NCBI RefSeq assembly: GCF_020509005.1
Contig: NC_063014.1
Location: 3,720,001 to 3,784,000 of the forward strand
Reading direction: 5' to 3'
DNA: 64,000 nt
Origin: Fulvia fulva
Taxonomy: Eukaryota > Ascomycota > Dothideomycetes > Mycosphaerellales > Mycosphaerellaceae
Shown: positions 1 through 7,738 of the stretch, piece after piece
Numbering within the stretch: the first letter of the stretch is position 1
How the letters are laid out: each line of letters opens with the position of its first letter
Made by a program: the position numbers and the translations under genes
Notes under the pieces: model-generated
What the model saw: the letters and a program-made list of their open reading frames with translations, nothing else
The model's database searches: none
Told to the model about the DNA's origin: nothing

Positions 1-1000
1 TAGGCTTTAGCTAAGCGATATAGTTATCGCGCTCCTTTAGCTAGGCTTATAGATCCGTAATAAACGCGGTAGTACGCTTACCTAAGCTCTACTTAGTAGC
101 TAACTTAGTCTAGGTCGCTTTGAGTTCGCTAGCTAGATCTATATTACGACTACGTAAGTTCTTAATCTTAGCGGCCGCCTTCTTACCTAACTTCTTTAGG
201 TAAGCGATCTTAGCTACTAAGTCCTTATCGTCCCTAAGCTCGTCGAGTATTACTTAGAGCGATACTAACTTATCCTTATACCAATTAGCCTTAGCCTATA
301 GCCGACTCTTCTAAGTAGTTAATACCTCCCGGACCTCCGTAAGACCGAGGTAGGCGAGACGGTATTTGTCTAGGACATCTAGCTAGGCTTCTAGGTTCTT
401 AGTAACCGAGCGAGAAAGCTCCTTAGCTATAGCGATCTAGAACTCGGTAGGGTTATACCGTAGCCTATATTCTACCTCTTCGCCCTTCTAGGTAAAGTTA
501 ACCGGCATTGTATAGCGGTAGCTAAGATGTTCCTCCTTCCGCGTACGTATACCCTATTATAGGGTCTTATCCTCTCTACCTATACGGAGTCGAGTTTCCT
601 TCTTAGACTAACGTCGGTTATACTTATTACGTAGTAGCTCTTAGTACTTCTAGCGCCGACGTTCTTCCTCTTACTAACGAGCCTACTTAGTGTCTCCGCG
701 ACCCTAAGTCTCGTTCTATGTCTCTTACGCTATATTACGTAGTCGTTCTATACCTACGGTATCGTCGAAATCCGGATCCTACTACGACTCGTCTTCTACC
801 TCTTACTACGCTACGCTAAGTACGCCGTTCCGCTTTTATCGGGCTTCTCGGAGGAACGCCTTCGTAAGAGGGTTTAGGTTAAGTCTTAGGATAAAGGATA
901 ATTCGTCTAGTCCGATAGTAGTATTAGTACCTACGGCTATTCGAGTCTCGGTCGTACGCGGTCGTAGTAGCGATACGTAGTCTATAATCGTACGACTCGG
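1..1000 (-). pseudogene. RIP-decayed gag-like fragment, charged and coiled-coil rich
   Basis: Read on the minus strand, this stretch gives a long, highly charged conceptual protein broken by TAA/TAG codons of the kind RIP makes from CAA/CAG. The first part (about 1000 to 520) is acidic and then rich in Arg/Glu/Gln; the second part (about 510 to 1) starts at an ATG followed by PVNFT and continues with heptad-like Leu/Lys/Glu/Asp runs such as KLGKKAAAKIKNL. That composition resembles the N-terminal coil region of Ty3/gypsy Gag proteins, as in the better preserved gag of gypsy C at 18.4-20.9 kb. No capsid, zinc knuckle or protease is visible and the fragment runs off the left edge. Assignment to a gag is inference from composition and neighbourhood only. 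Confidence 0.4.
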
Positions 1001-1139
1001 CGATCTAAGGGCGGTAGAACTTAATAATACGGATAAGGCGTAAGATAGGGCGCAAACGTATCAATACCTTAGAATCGAATAAGTTCTATAAAGAAGAGAA
1101 GATAAGAAAGTCGCGAAGATACGATAAAGTAAACGTCGA
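1001..1139. other. unassigned RIP-affected spacer
   Basis: About 140 bp between the gag-like frame and the first recognisable pogo transposase codons. It may hold the edge of either element. I see no terminal inverted repeat or target duplication here. Confidence 0.3.
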
Positions 1140-1705
1140 GGTCGGGGTCTAGGGTCCGGGCGCGCTAGCGTACTAGGTCACGTAGTACTAAGTATAGTCT
1201 TACGAGGTGAACCGTAACAGTTCTTACTTATACGTAATATAAAAGAGAAGTATAGTATCCTTAACTAGGACACCTATAACTTCGACGAGACAGGGTTTAT
1301 AATAGGTATTATTACGTCTTAGAGCGTCGTTACGGGTTTAGAAAGGCGTAGTAGAAAGAGGAAGGTCATTTAATAAAGTAATAGAGAATAGGTAATAGTA
1401 GTTAAGACTATCTATATAGACGGAATAGCGCTCCTACCCTACGTTATCCTTATAGGCAAATAGTATATTAGTACCTAGTACGAAGACGGTAACTTGGGTC
1501 TAGACTAGATAATCGGGCTAATAGAGAACGGCTAGACTAATAATAAGTTCGGTATACGGTAGCTAGAGTATTTCTAGAAGTATACTATAGCTCGTACGAC
1601 TAGGGTATAGAGACTACTTATTATTAATAGCTACGAGAGCTATAACTCGAAGGTATTCTAGAATCTATAGAAGGAATACAAGATCTTAGCCCTATATATA
1701 CTATC
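1140..1705 (+). pseudogene. pogo/Fot1-type DDE transposase, N-terminal part of the catalytic domain (RIP-decayed)
   Basis: The plus-strand frame reads KEKYSILN-stop-DTYNFDETGF, the classic start of the DDE domain of pogo/Fot1/Tigger transposases with the first catalytic Asp in DETGF. It continues through RRSRKRKV, IYIDGIALLPYVILIGK, YEDGNLGLD and LLIINSYESYNS, the region that holds the second catalytic Asp in this family (here Asn or lost), up to ILALYILS at 1705. At least ten in-frame stops interrupt it, nearly all explicable as CAA/CAG/TGG to TAA/TAG. The N-terminal helix-turn-helix/CENP-B-like half is not recognisable. The frame is cut exactly at the 5' end of LINE A and resumes after it at 5120, so one transposase gene was split by the LINE insertion. 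Confidence 0.82.
1692..1705. repeat. target-site duplication of left LINE A, 5' side (pairs with 5120-5133)
   Basis: CTATATATACTATC directly precedes LINE A and is repeated directly after its (ATCT)n tail at 5120-5133, followed there by the rest of the pogo gene. The left limit is slightly uncertain because the tail of the LINE is itself CTAT-rich. A perfect duplication shows that the left LINE A is a true target-primed insertion whose flanks have not been rearranged. Confidence 0.85.
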
Positions 1706-1782
1706 GGTCGACGACGAGAATCACCTGTACGTGGTGTCGGCTACGAACCTCTCGTCTAGCTACGAGAGAGCCAAGTATTCTC
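1706..1782 (+). ncRNA. candidate HDV-like self-cleaving ribozyme at the LINE 5' terminus
   Basis: The first 77 nt fit the HDV-type double pseudoknot. P1: GGTCGAC (1706-1712) pairs with GTCGGCT (1736-1742), 7 bp, starting with the G1-U wobble typical of the cleavage site. P2: GAGAAT (1716-1721) with ATTCTC (1777-1782). P3: ACC (1723-1725) with GGT (1733-1735), loop TGTACGT. P1.1: GT (1727-1728) with AC (1743-1744). L3 has U at its first and G at its sixth position, as in the HDV U20-G25 pair. P4: CTCTCGT (1749-1755) with ACGAGAG (1762-1768). J4/2 reads GCCAAG with the catalytic C at 1771 in the usual C-N-A-A context. Such ribozymes are known to process the 5' ends of R2 and some other LINEs. 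Fold made by eye; activity untested. Confidence 0.82.
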
Positions 1783-2009
1783 ACGCTGGAGCGTCGTGGG
1801 CGCGACGGGCGCGTAGCGTAGTCGAAGCCGCGGCGAACAGAGGACTACCAGCAAAACGGGTATGAAAACCATCCGACGAGCGTGTACTCGTGTCGGGAGC
1901 GAGTCCCTCTTCTTTCTACGTGTAAGAAGGGCGCGGAACCGTGGCCTATACGCTCGACAGGACACCTCTGGTATGAGTGCAGAATTTTCACCTCCGGAGA
2001 CCGCAAACC

Positions 2010-2091
2010 GAGCGGGCTAAGCGACGAACATTGGACGAGCGGACTACAGAACAACAACTGAGCGGACTATGCAACGGCGTCGAGCGGACTA
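2010..2091 (+). repeat. array of four GAGCGGRCTA motifs in the LINE leader
   Basis: The 10-mer GAGCGG(G/A)CTA starts at 2010, 2037, 2060 and 2082, so spacings are 27, 23 and 22 nt. The intervening sequence is only weakly similar. The array is kept in the right copy (about 52097-52178) and, mutated, near 17.69-17.77 kb. Confidence 0.8.
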
Positions 2092-2256
2092 CGAAACAAT
2101 CTGGTGTTTGCCAGCGGGCAATGCGGTGGGTAGGTGGACACGCGACGAAGCCTATAAGGGCCTGTTGAACACCCGGTATGGGAACGAGGGTTTTGCCTAA
2201 GGCACTGCCTGTCCCGCTACACAACGCACCTAGTCTGACATGGTAGATTGCGACGA

Positions 2257-2312
2257 GGAAAAGACGATAGCCTGAGCAGGGAAAAGACGGCTGTTAGGAC
2301 GGGGAAAAGACG
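2257..2312 (+). repeat. array of three GGAAAAGACG motifs at exact 23-nt spacing in the LINE leader
   Basis: GGAAAAGACG starts at 2257, 2280 and 2303. The spacing is exactly 23 nt both times, while the sequence between the motifs is not conserved, which suggests binding sites rather than plain tandem duplication. The mirror array is at about 51876-51931. Confidence 0.8.
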
Positions 2313-2895
2313 TACAATGCAAGTGGATTAGTTCTGTGATCGGGGAGGATCGAGGGCAGGGTTATAAGGAACTTCATATTGGTTAGTAGGTGGAAACGCA
2401 AGGAGTACGCTGCCCGGCGTGGTGTGTGCCCCGAGCAAACCTGCGAGGCATGGACGGCCGCTTTCTAGAGATAGGCTGCGGTAACGCGAAGGGCGTCAAA
2501 ACCTGGGGCGTGGTGTACACTGGCAGCGACGGCTGACACTGTCTGTACAGCCCGAGAGGACGGATGCGCATGTCGGTCAATAGAGAGCACTAAAGGGCTT
2601 AGGCCTATGGAGGTGGATATTGGCTTAAGGAGCAAACAGGGAGGGAGGGCGTAGAGGGAAGCTTTTGCTCCGGGCTAACCTCTCGAAACGAGGCTACACG
2701 GTGGTGCTAGATGAGTGGGAAAGCGCGGTTAAGACTTGTCACCTTATCTCGTAGCTAGCTTGCTAAATACGATTCCTTCCTTGCCAGGCTACGCCCCGGG
2801 GCAAGGCAAAAGCGTTAGCCGACCATTTCTTTTCGACGCAAGTAGAGGCAGACCTTACGGACATCGACCCGAGCACATACCCGGAACCCCTGGAC

Positions 2896-4926
2896 ATGGA
2901 TTGGGCGGTTAGCCCTAACACAGTAACAGGAGTCATAAGTAAGCTAAAGGGACGAAAAGCCCCAGGCCCAGACAGGATACCAAACGTACTGCTAAAAGAG
3001 TGTAGAGAAGAGATCGCGCCGAGCCTTGCAAACCTATTTACCGCGTGCCTACGGCTAGGGTATCACCCGAAGCCGTACAGAGAGTCTATGACAGTAGTGC
3101 TACGCAAGCCACAGAAGGAAGACTATACTCAGCCCAAGTCGTACAGACCAATAGCACTTCTAAATACGATAGGGAAGGTCCTAGAAAAGATAGTAGCCCA
3201 GAGACTTACGCAGCTTGCCGAGGACAACCACGTACTCCCAGCAACACAGATGGGGGGAAGAAGCCAGCGATCGACACTAACAGCAATGGAGCTAATTACG
3301 GAGCAAATCCAGACCCTCTGGCACTACGGCAGGAACCGAGCGGCGTCCTTACTATCCCTCGACATCGCAGGGGCCTTCGACAACGTCTCACACCAAAGGC
3401 TAATACATATCCTACAGCAGAAAGGCATCCCCCAGTGGGCAACGTCGTTCGTCTTCTCCTTTCTCCAGGAACGGACGACATACCTAGTCCTAGGAAGGTA
3501 CACGTCCGACCCGGTGAAGGCAGAGACTGGAATACCTCAGGGATCTACTCTCTCCCCTATCCTGTTTCTAATATTTATGTCGGATCTAATCCCCCTACTC
3601 ACCTCTCCGCAAACCTCAGCATCGGGGTTCGTAGACGATACAAACATCCTAGCCTGGTCAGACTCGACAGAAGAGAACTGTCGCCTCCTTGAAGATAGGC
3701 ACAAGAAATGCGAGGAGTGGGCAAAGAAGCATGGTGCCCGGTTCGCCCCTGAAAAGTACCAACTTATACACTTCAGTAAAGCGAGAACACACCATAATAT
3801 GAAGGCGGCGGTAAGAATCCAAGGCTACGAGACCAAGCCATCAGCGGAGCTACGAGTACTAGGGATCTGGCTCGACCCGAAGCTAAGCTGGAATGTACAG
3901 ATTAAGAAAGCCCAGAGTCGAGCGCAAGTCAATGAAGCCTCGATAAAGAGGCTTACGGCATCTACATGGGGAGCAACATTCGACAAGGCAAGAGTAATGT
4001 ATAAGGCGATCGTCAGACCAGCTATGTTGTACGGGGCACAGATTTGGGGAACAGGAGGCGCAGGCAAGCCGATCCCGAAACGGATAGAGCAACCCCTAAA
4101 CAGGACACAGGCAGGCAACCTACGTAGGGTACTAGGCGCATACAAGACAACGTCAACAAGCACGGTAGAAATGGAGACAGGAATACCACCAATCGGCCAG
4201 TACATCCGGGGAATGAGAATTCAATACGCGGCAAAGACGACAGGTTACCTAGCACAAACCACGATCCAGGAGGCAAAGAATAAGATAGAAAGCCGCTACC
4301 GGAGAGGGGCAGGATATAGGACAAGCCAAAAAGAGGATGACCTTACGACCTTTACGGCCGTACAGACAAGCACCGAATGGCTAGCACGAAAGGAGGAGGA
4401 GCGTAGGACTCGCCAGGCCGGCGGGAGCAAGGCTAAGACCCAAAACCTAGCGGAACAGATAGCGAGCTGCCTATGGGAGCAGGACTGGAAAAGGAAGCCC
4501 CCTAAGACAACAGGCCCGATAGCGCTCCGAGCCTTCCAGAGACACAATTACCAGCTATATAGGGACCTGACAAGGGCCGAAGCAAGCATAGCGATCCAAA
4601 TCAGGTCCGAACACATTGGATTAAGGGCCTACCTGTTCAGAAGACGCGCACTAGACATCTATAGCCCAGCCTGCCAGTGTGGCTACCCATCGCAAAACCC
4701 AGAACATATGCTACTACGATGCCCGCAGTGGGCGAGAGGCAGGGGAAATTGGAGGCACCAAGCGGGAAGGAGAGACTACAAGTCAATTATTAGGGACAAA
4801 GGCAACATTCGCCGAATCTCTCGGTGGATACTACAGCAGGGATACCTCCAGCAGTTTAGCCTCGCGAGCGAGACGGAGGAGTGGATAGACAAGAGGCGGA
4901 AGCGAGGGGGGTTGCAGATAGGGTAG
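2896..4926 (+). CDS. LINE A ORF2 fragment: reverse transcriptase with C-terminal CCHC box, endonuclease lost
   Basis: A 676-codon ORF for a non-LTR reverse transcriptase that copies LINE RNA at a nicked target. In order: fingers motif KAPGPDRIPN (about residues 21-30), YRPIALLNTIGK, motif A SLDIAGAFDNVSH with catalytic Asp156, motif B GIPQGSTLSPILF, motif C FVDDTNILAW with Asp247 and Asp248, LRVLGIWLD, thumb region VRPAMLYGAQIW, then a basic C-terminal region ending in C593-x-C595-x8-H604-x4-C609, the CCHC box usual in LINEs. No APE endonuclease precedes it and no RNase H triad is evident. The first ATG is used as start; the frame is open upstream to about 2765 without an ATG and reads like the normal ORF2 linker, so this start is a by-product of the internal deletion. 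The right copy encodes the same protein. Confidence 0.93.
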   Translation: MDWAVSPNTVTGVISKLKGRKAPGPDRIPNVLLKECREEIAPSLANLFTACLRLGYHPKPYRESMTVVLRKPQKEDYTQPKSYRPIALLNTIGKVLEKIVAQRLTQLAEDNHVLPATQMGGRSQRSTLTAMELITEQIQTLWHYGRNRAASLLSLDIAGAFDNVSHQRLIHILQQKGIPQWATSFVFSFLQERTTYLVLGRYTSDPVKAETGIPQGSTLSPILFLIFMSDLIPLLTSPQTSASGFVDDTNILAWSDSTEENCRLLEDRHKKCEEWAKKHGARFAPEKYQLIHFSKARTHHNMKAAVRIQGYETKPSAELRVLGIWLDPKLSWNVQIKKAQSRAQVNEASIKRLTASTWGATFDKARVMYKAIVRPAMLYGAQIWGTGGAGKPIPKRIEQPLNRTQAGNLRRVLGAYKTTSTSTVEMETGIPPIGQYIRGMRIQYAAKTTGYLAQTTIQEAKNKIESRYRRGAGYRTSQKEDDLTTFTAVQTSTEWLARKEEERRTRQAGGSKAKTQNLAEQIASCLWEQDWKRKPPKTTGPIALRAFQRHNYQLYRDLTRAEASIAIQIRSEHIGLRAYLFRRRALDIYSPACQCGYPSQNPEHMLLRCPQWARGRGNWRHQAGRRDYKSIIRDKGNIRRISRWILQQGYLQQFSLASETEEWIDKRRKRGGLQIG

Positions 4927-5119
4927 TCATCAGGGCAGGCCCATGACACTAGCGTACCCCTAACAAGGGAAATTTAAGACGACAACGAGGAGGAAAAGAC
5001 AGGCGGGAAGGAGGAGGGGTTTTCACCAACACGGTTTCCCCTCTATATATACAAAAACAAGATAGCATAGCTGCATAGGCCAAAGGGCACTACAACAGCT
5101 TAATGAAATATCTATCTAT
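4927..5119 (+). other. LINE A 3' UTR and ATCT-repeat tail
   Basis: After the stop codon lie about 170 bp and then the tail (ATCT)n. The block GGGTTTTCACC followed by a CGG...TTTCCC segment recurs in the LINE B 3' end (about 39030-39065), although the rest of the 3' UTRs differ. A short tandem repeat instead of poly(A) is typical for several non-LTR clades. The shared block is a candidate recognition site for the reverse transcriptase. Confidence 0.75.
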
Positions 5120-6015
5120 CTATATATACTATCGTACGCCTCGTACTTACTCTAGCTATTAGATATAGGTTGCTATTCGTCTTTAAAGAAGGTATACGTT
5201 ACTTAGCTCTCGGGCTTAGTACGCTAGCGTATTACTTATATCGATAAAGTAGAGTTCCTACGCGCCTTCTAGGTAGCCTATAACGCTATATTTAGATAGG
5301 AGAACATCCTATCGAGCTTTAGAGGCGCTAGTTCAGTTCTATTTAATCTATAGGTAGTAATAGACAAGCTTAATATTAAGCTACGTATACTAACCCCTCT
5401 AGCTCCGGACTCTACCCCTTAGGAGTCGAAGACACTATAAAATATAAAAGAATTCGACTCTTAATTAATACTAGTAACGAACAAAATGCGTGCCCGGGTA
5501 GGTTTATCGCTAGACTCGTTATAGGAAGGGGTATATTAGCTTATAAAAGGGATTAGAGAGATAGCGTATTAGATAGCTCTTATACGAAGCGAGATTAGTA
5601 AGCTACGTAAGTCTTACGAGGCCCTTATATAGCGGAAAGTACGAAAGCGTAAGTTTATTTAGTCTAGAGGGTCTCTAACCTTCGATAAGGCGTCGTAATT
5701 AATACCTCTAGAGGATACTAGGAGGTAAGAAGTAAGTAGAGAGTCGCTAGATAGTGTTTAGCTAGTACTAAGGCTACGACGCTATAAGCGATATAGCGAG
5801 TTAGGGTATAACGTACGTACCTATTAAGTAGACTTACTAGATAGCGAAGAATCTAAAGAGGAATTGTCCTCCTAGTAACGATTCTATAGGATATTGTGGT
5901 ATTAAGATACCGTCGTAATTAAAGTAGAAGTAGTATAGTTCTTAGTAAAAGTAGCCCGCTCGGTAGTAGAGCCCGCTCGATAGTAAAGTACGTTAGCCTC
6001 TTTAAGAGTAATACT
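5120..6015 (+). pseudogene. pogo/Fot1-type transposase, C-terminal part (RIP-decayed), left copy
   Basis: Continues the frame broken at 1705: YASYLLQLLDIGCYSSLKKAYVTQL, corresponding to the PLDVGCF-type segment with the third catalytic Asp, then LRAFQVAYNAIF and ENILSSFRGASSVLFN, which match the end of the DDE domain of Fot1-like transposases. A low-complexity C-terminal region rich in Arg, Lys and Ser follows, with IRSEISKLRKSYEAL near 5590. Several RIP-type stops interrupt it. The Copia element is inserted at 6016, and about 50 bp of flank follow at 11630. Original length and terminal inverted repeats cannot be fixed. The same fragment is present in the right arm at 48277-49172. Confidence 0.8.
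6011..6015. repeat. ATACT target-site duplication of the left Copia (pairs with 11630-11634)
   Basis: ATACT stands immediately before TGTTAAGATG of the 5' LTR and again immediately after TTTAACA of the 3' LTR. Five-bp duplications are normal for Copia integrases. Confidence 0.95.
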
Positions 6016-6250
6016 TGTTAAGATGTAGCATCTCAAAGGGAGTCAACAATCAGGAAGTGATCTGGCAGCCTGAGGCATCCACGATGACTCAGCTTGTAGG
6101 GAGATACCTTCTCTCCCCTTTAGCTTAGATAGACATCCAACACAATCAACATATTGGTTCCTGATATATTGCTGCATGCTCGTGCTATTAGTCAGTTGAA
6201 GATTGATCTCTTACTCCACTCCGCTGCCATCCACCCGTACCTGTTCAACA
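6016..6250 (+). repeat. Copia 5' LTR
   Basis: Starts TGTTAAGATG and ends GTTCAACA, 235 bp. It is identical to the 3' LTR over the first 180 bp or so; all five differences fall in the last 50 bp and are RIP-type changes in the 3' LTR. Confidence 0.95.
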
Positions 6251-6265
6251 GGTTATGAGCCCGGG
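6251..6265 (+). promoter_or_regulatory. primer-binding site for a half initiator tRNA-Met
   Basis: GGTTATGAGCCC follows the 5' LTR directly. It is the reverse complement of GGGCTCATAACC, the anticodon stem-loop of initiator tRNA-Met, and not of the tRNA 3' end. This is the arrangement known for Drosophila copia and Ty5, where a cleaved half tRNA primes minus-strand synthesis. Confidence 0.85.
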
Positions 6266-6698
6266 TTTGTGCAGGAATAAGAGCAACCTATATCAGTACA
6301 GGTTACTTGTATCCCTTGCTATCGTAGCAGAAAACATCTGGGAATCAGAAGTCTACCCCGTCTATCCTGTCAAGGAGCTTAGTTCGATACTAAGTGATAG
6401 GTAACCTAGACAAGGACTCTGTGCGGCTTACTCAAAGCCAATACCTTGAAGATACTCTGTAGGCAGAACTGCATCGAGATACTATCAAGAAGGACTTCAA
6501 GTAAGTCATTTGAAGCTCTGCTAGGAGAGACAGACCTGTGTCCTAGCCCCGAGACCTCACACCGCTCCTTCTTTACTTTACCAAGCAGGCCTTGGTATCC
6601 ACACCTACGAACTTTCCTATTCTACACTAGAAGCCTCAGCAGGATCTGAGCCACCACTTTGGAACATACACACCTTGTTTCATTACATCCAATTTATT

Positions 6699-7733
6699 AT
6701 GGATCTATACCAAGAGAAGACAGAGGAGAAGGGAGGCAAAATCCCAATTCTTGGGAGGGACAATTGGAAGAGATGGTTCAACCTTCAGAGATACAAGATG
6801 GAGAGCTAATCAGCATTCTTTGCAATTGATGACCTAATGGAAGTGTCTTTTGACAACATCAAGGGCAAGACTCTGAAACTCCAAGAAGAGGCTACAACTA
6901 AAGAGATCCTCAATACGCCAACATGGACAAGGCACAATGCAGTATGCAACTTCAGTATCCTTAGTAGGATCACAGAAGAAGATGAATTTGAGCTTGAGGG
7001 CTCATGTGAATCTGGAAGAGCTGCTGAGAAGTGGGTGTATCTCTGGAACAAGTATAGCCAGGTGCTACCAACCCATACACATGAGCTCACAAAGCAATTT
7101 GTGACCTTTGAGATGAGTGAAGAGTTCACCATCAGATCTGCATGGACACACCTGGTTTCTCTTGGAAAAAGGATTGCTGATGTTGACCCAGAGGGTCAGC
7201 ATTACAGGAAAGCTGATGTGAGGATGACCCAGCTCTTAAGCTCGCTGCCACCTGACTACCATGTAGCCAGGGATACTATAATGGCTCAGCCAAAGATGGA
7301 TCATGAAAGGACCTTAAAGATCCTTGAAGCTCAAGAAGCCAGGTTGGATCCCTCTAAGGCTGAGTATGGCATGGCAGCCACCTGGGTCAAGCCCTCAGGT
7401 CTAGCAAGACCACTCTCCTGCCTTCTCTGTGAGAAGGATCATCTGATCAAGGACTGCCCTAGTTTGCCTGAGGCAAGAAAGGTCCTTAGATCTCATTCCC
7501 AACCACCATCTTCCCAGAATACAACACATGTCAAGAAGAAGAGAACTCCACCACCCACTTCAAGGAGGACACCAAGAGAGAAGTCCTCTATAGAAGAACT
7601 TAAGAAAATGGTGAAGAAACTCAGCTCTGACATGCTGTCACTCCAGAAGAACCAGGCCCAGTCTTATACCTCTAAAGCAAAGAAGACTGAGAAGGTTTCT
7701 CCGCCCAAGAGTCACCATGCAGCTCATCCCTAG
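6699..7733 (+). pseudogene. Copia gag (one in-frame stop)
   Basis: Gag of a Copia element, which would form the particle packaging the element RNA. The frame starts at ATG 6699 (MDLYQEKTEEKGGKI) and runs to TAG 7731-7733, 344 codons, with one TAA at 6807-6809 (codon 37), best explained as CAA mutated by RIP. The open part from the next ATG (6837) is 298 codons. The WKRWFNLQRYKM segment and the helical region after it match copia-type Gag; near the C-terminus a zinc knuckle CLLCEKDHLIKDC (residues 241-253) is followed by a basic Pro/Ser/Lys tail. The knuckle is C-x2-C-x3-H-x4-C, one residue shorter than the usual CCHC box. pol begins 5 nt after the gag stop in another frame. Confidence 0.9.
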
Positions 7734-7738
7734 AGACA

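Larger units (their letters stand above)
1783..2790 (+). promoter_or_regulatory. LINE A 5' leader (untranslated region with internal motif arrays)
   Basis: About 1 kb without a convincing coding frame; small open frames on both strands here do not agree between copies and I treat them as chance. The same leader is found, RIP-mutated, in LINE B copies (17.0-18.07 kb; partly at 34.05-34.40 kb), although the ORF2 of A and B differ clearly. It carries two arrays of short motifs with near 23-nt spacing (listed separately). In other LINEs the leader contains the internal promoter; that role is inferred. Confidence 0.6.
1706..5119 (+). mobile_element. LINE A, left copy: non-LTR retrotransposon, Tad1-like, internally deleted
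   Basis: A 3.4-kb non-LTR retrotransposon with a structured 5' end, a roughly 1.1-kb 5' leader, one long ORF for reverse transcriptase (2896-4926), a 3' UTR and a short ATCT-repeat tail. It lies in the pogo transposase gene, flanked by a 14-bp target-site duplication. It is almost free of RIP mutations, unlike everything around it. It lacks ORF1 and the endonuclease domain: the leader jumps at a 5-nt microhomology (CTACG, about 2784-2788) from a point corresponding to the start of ORF1 in LINE B to the middle of ORF2. It should therefore depend on proteins from other copies if it moves. RT motifs and the C-terminal CCHC box suggest the Tad1-like group common in fungi; clade assignment is inference without a phylogeny. 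Confidence 0.9.

Noticed and set aside
1706..1782. Hammerhead or twister ribozyme at the LINE 5' end
   Set aside because: The conserved cores of those classes are absent, while the HDV-type pairing order and L3 and J4/2 nucleotides all fit.
2010..2312. Motif arrays as a CRISPR array
   Set aside because: Motifs are 10 nt long with about 13-nt gaps, in a eukaryotic transposon leader; there are no cas genes.
1756..2580. Several 60-80 codon frames in the LINE leader on both strands
   Set aside because: They overlap each other, lack motifs, and the sequence changes between copies do not favour synonymous sites. I treat the region as untranslated.
3045..3692. 215-codon open frame overlapping the LINE A RT ORF
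   Set aside because: It lies in another frame of the RT gene, has no recognisable motif, and is explained by codon composition. The same holds for the antisense frames at 3296-4547 and their mirror images.
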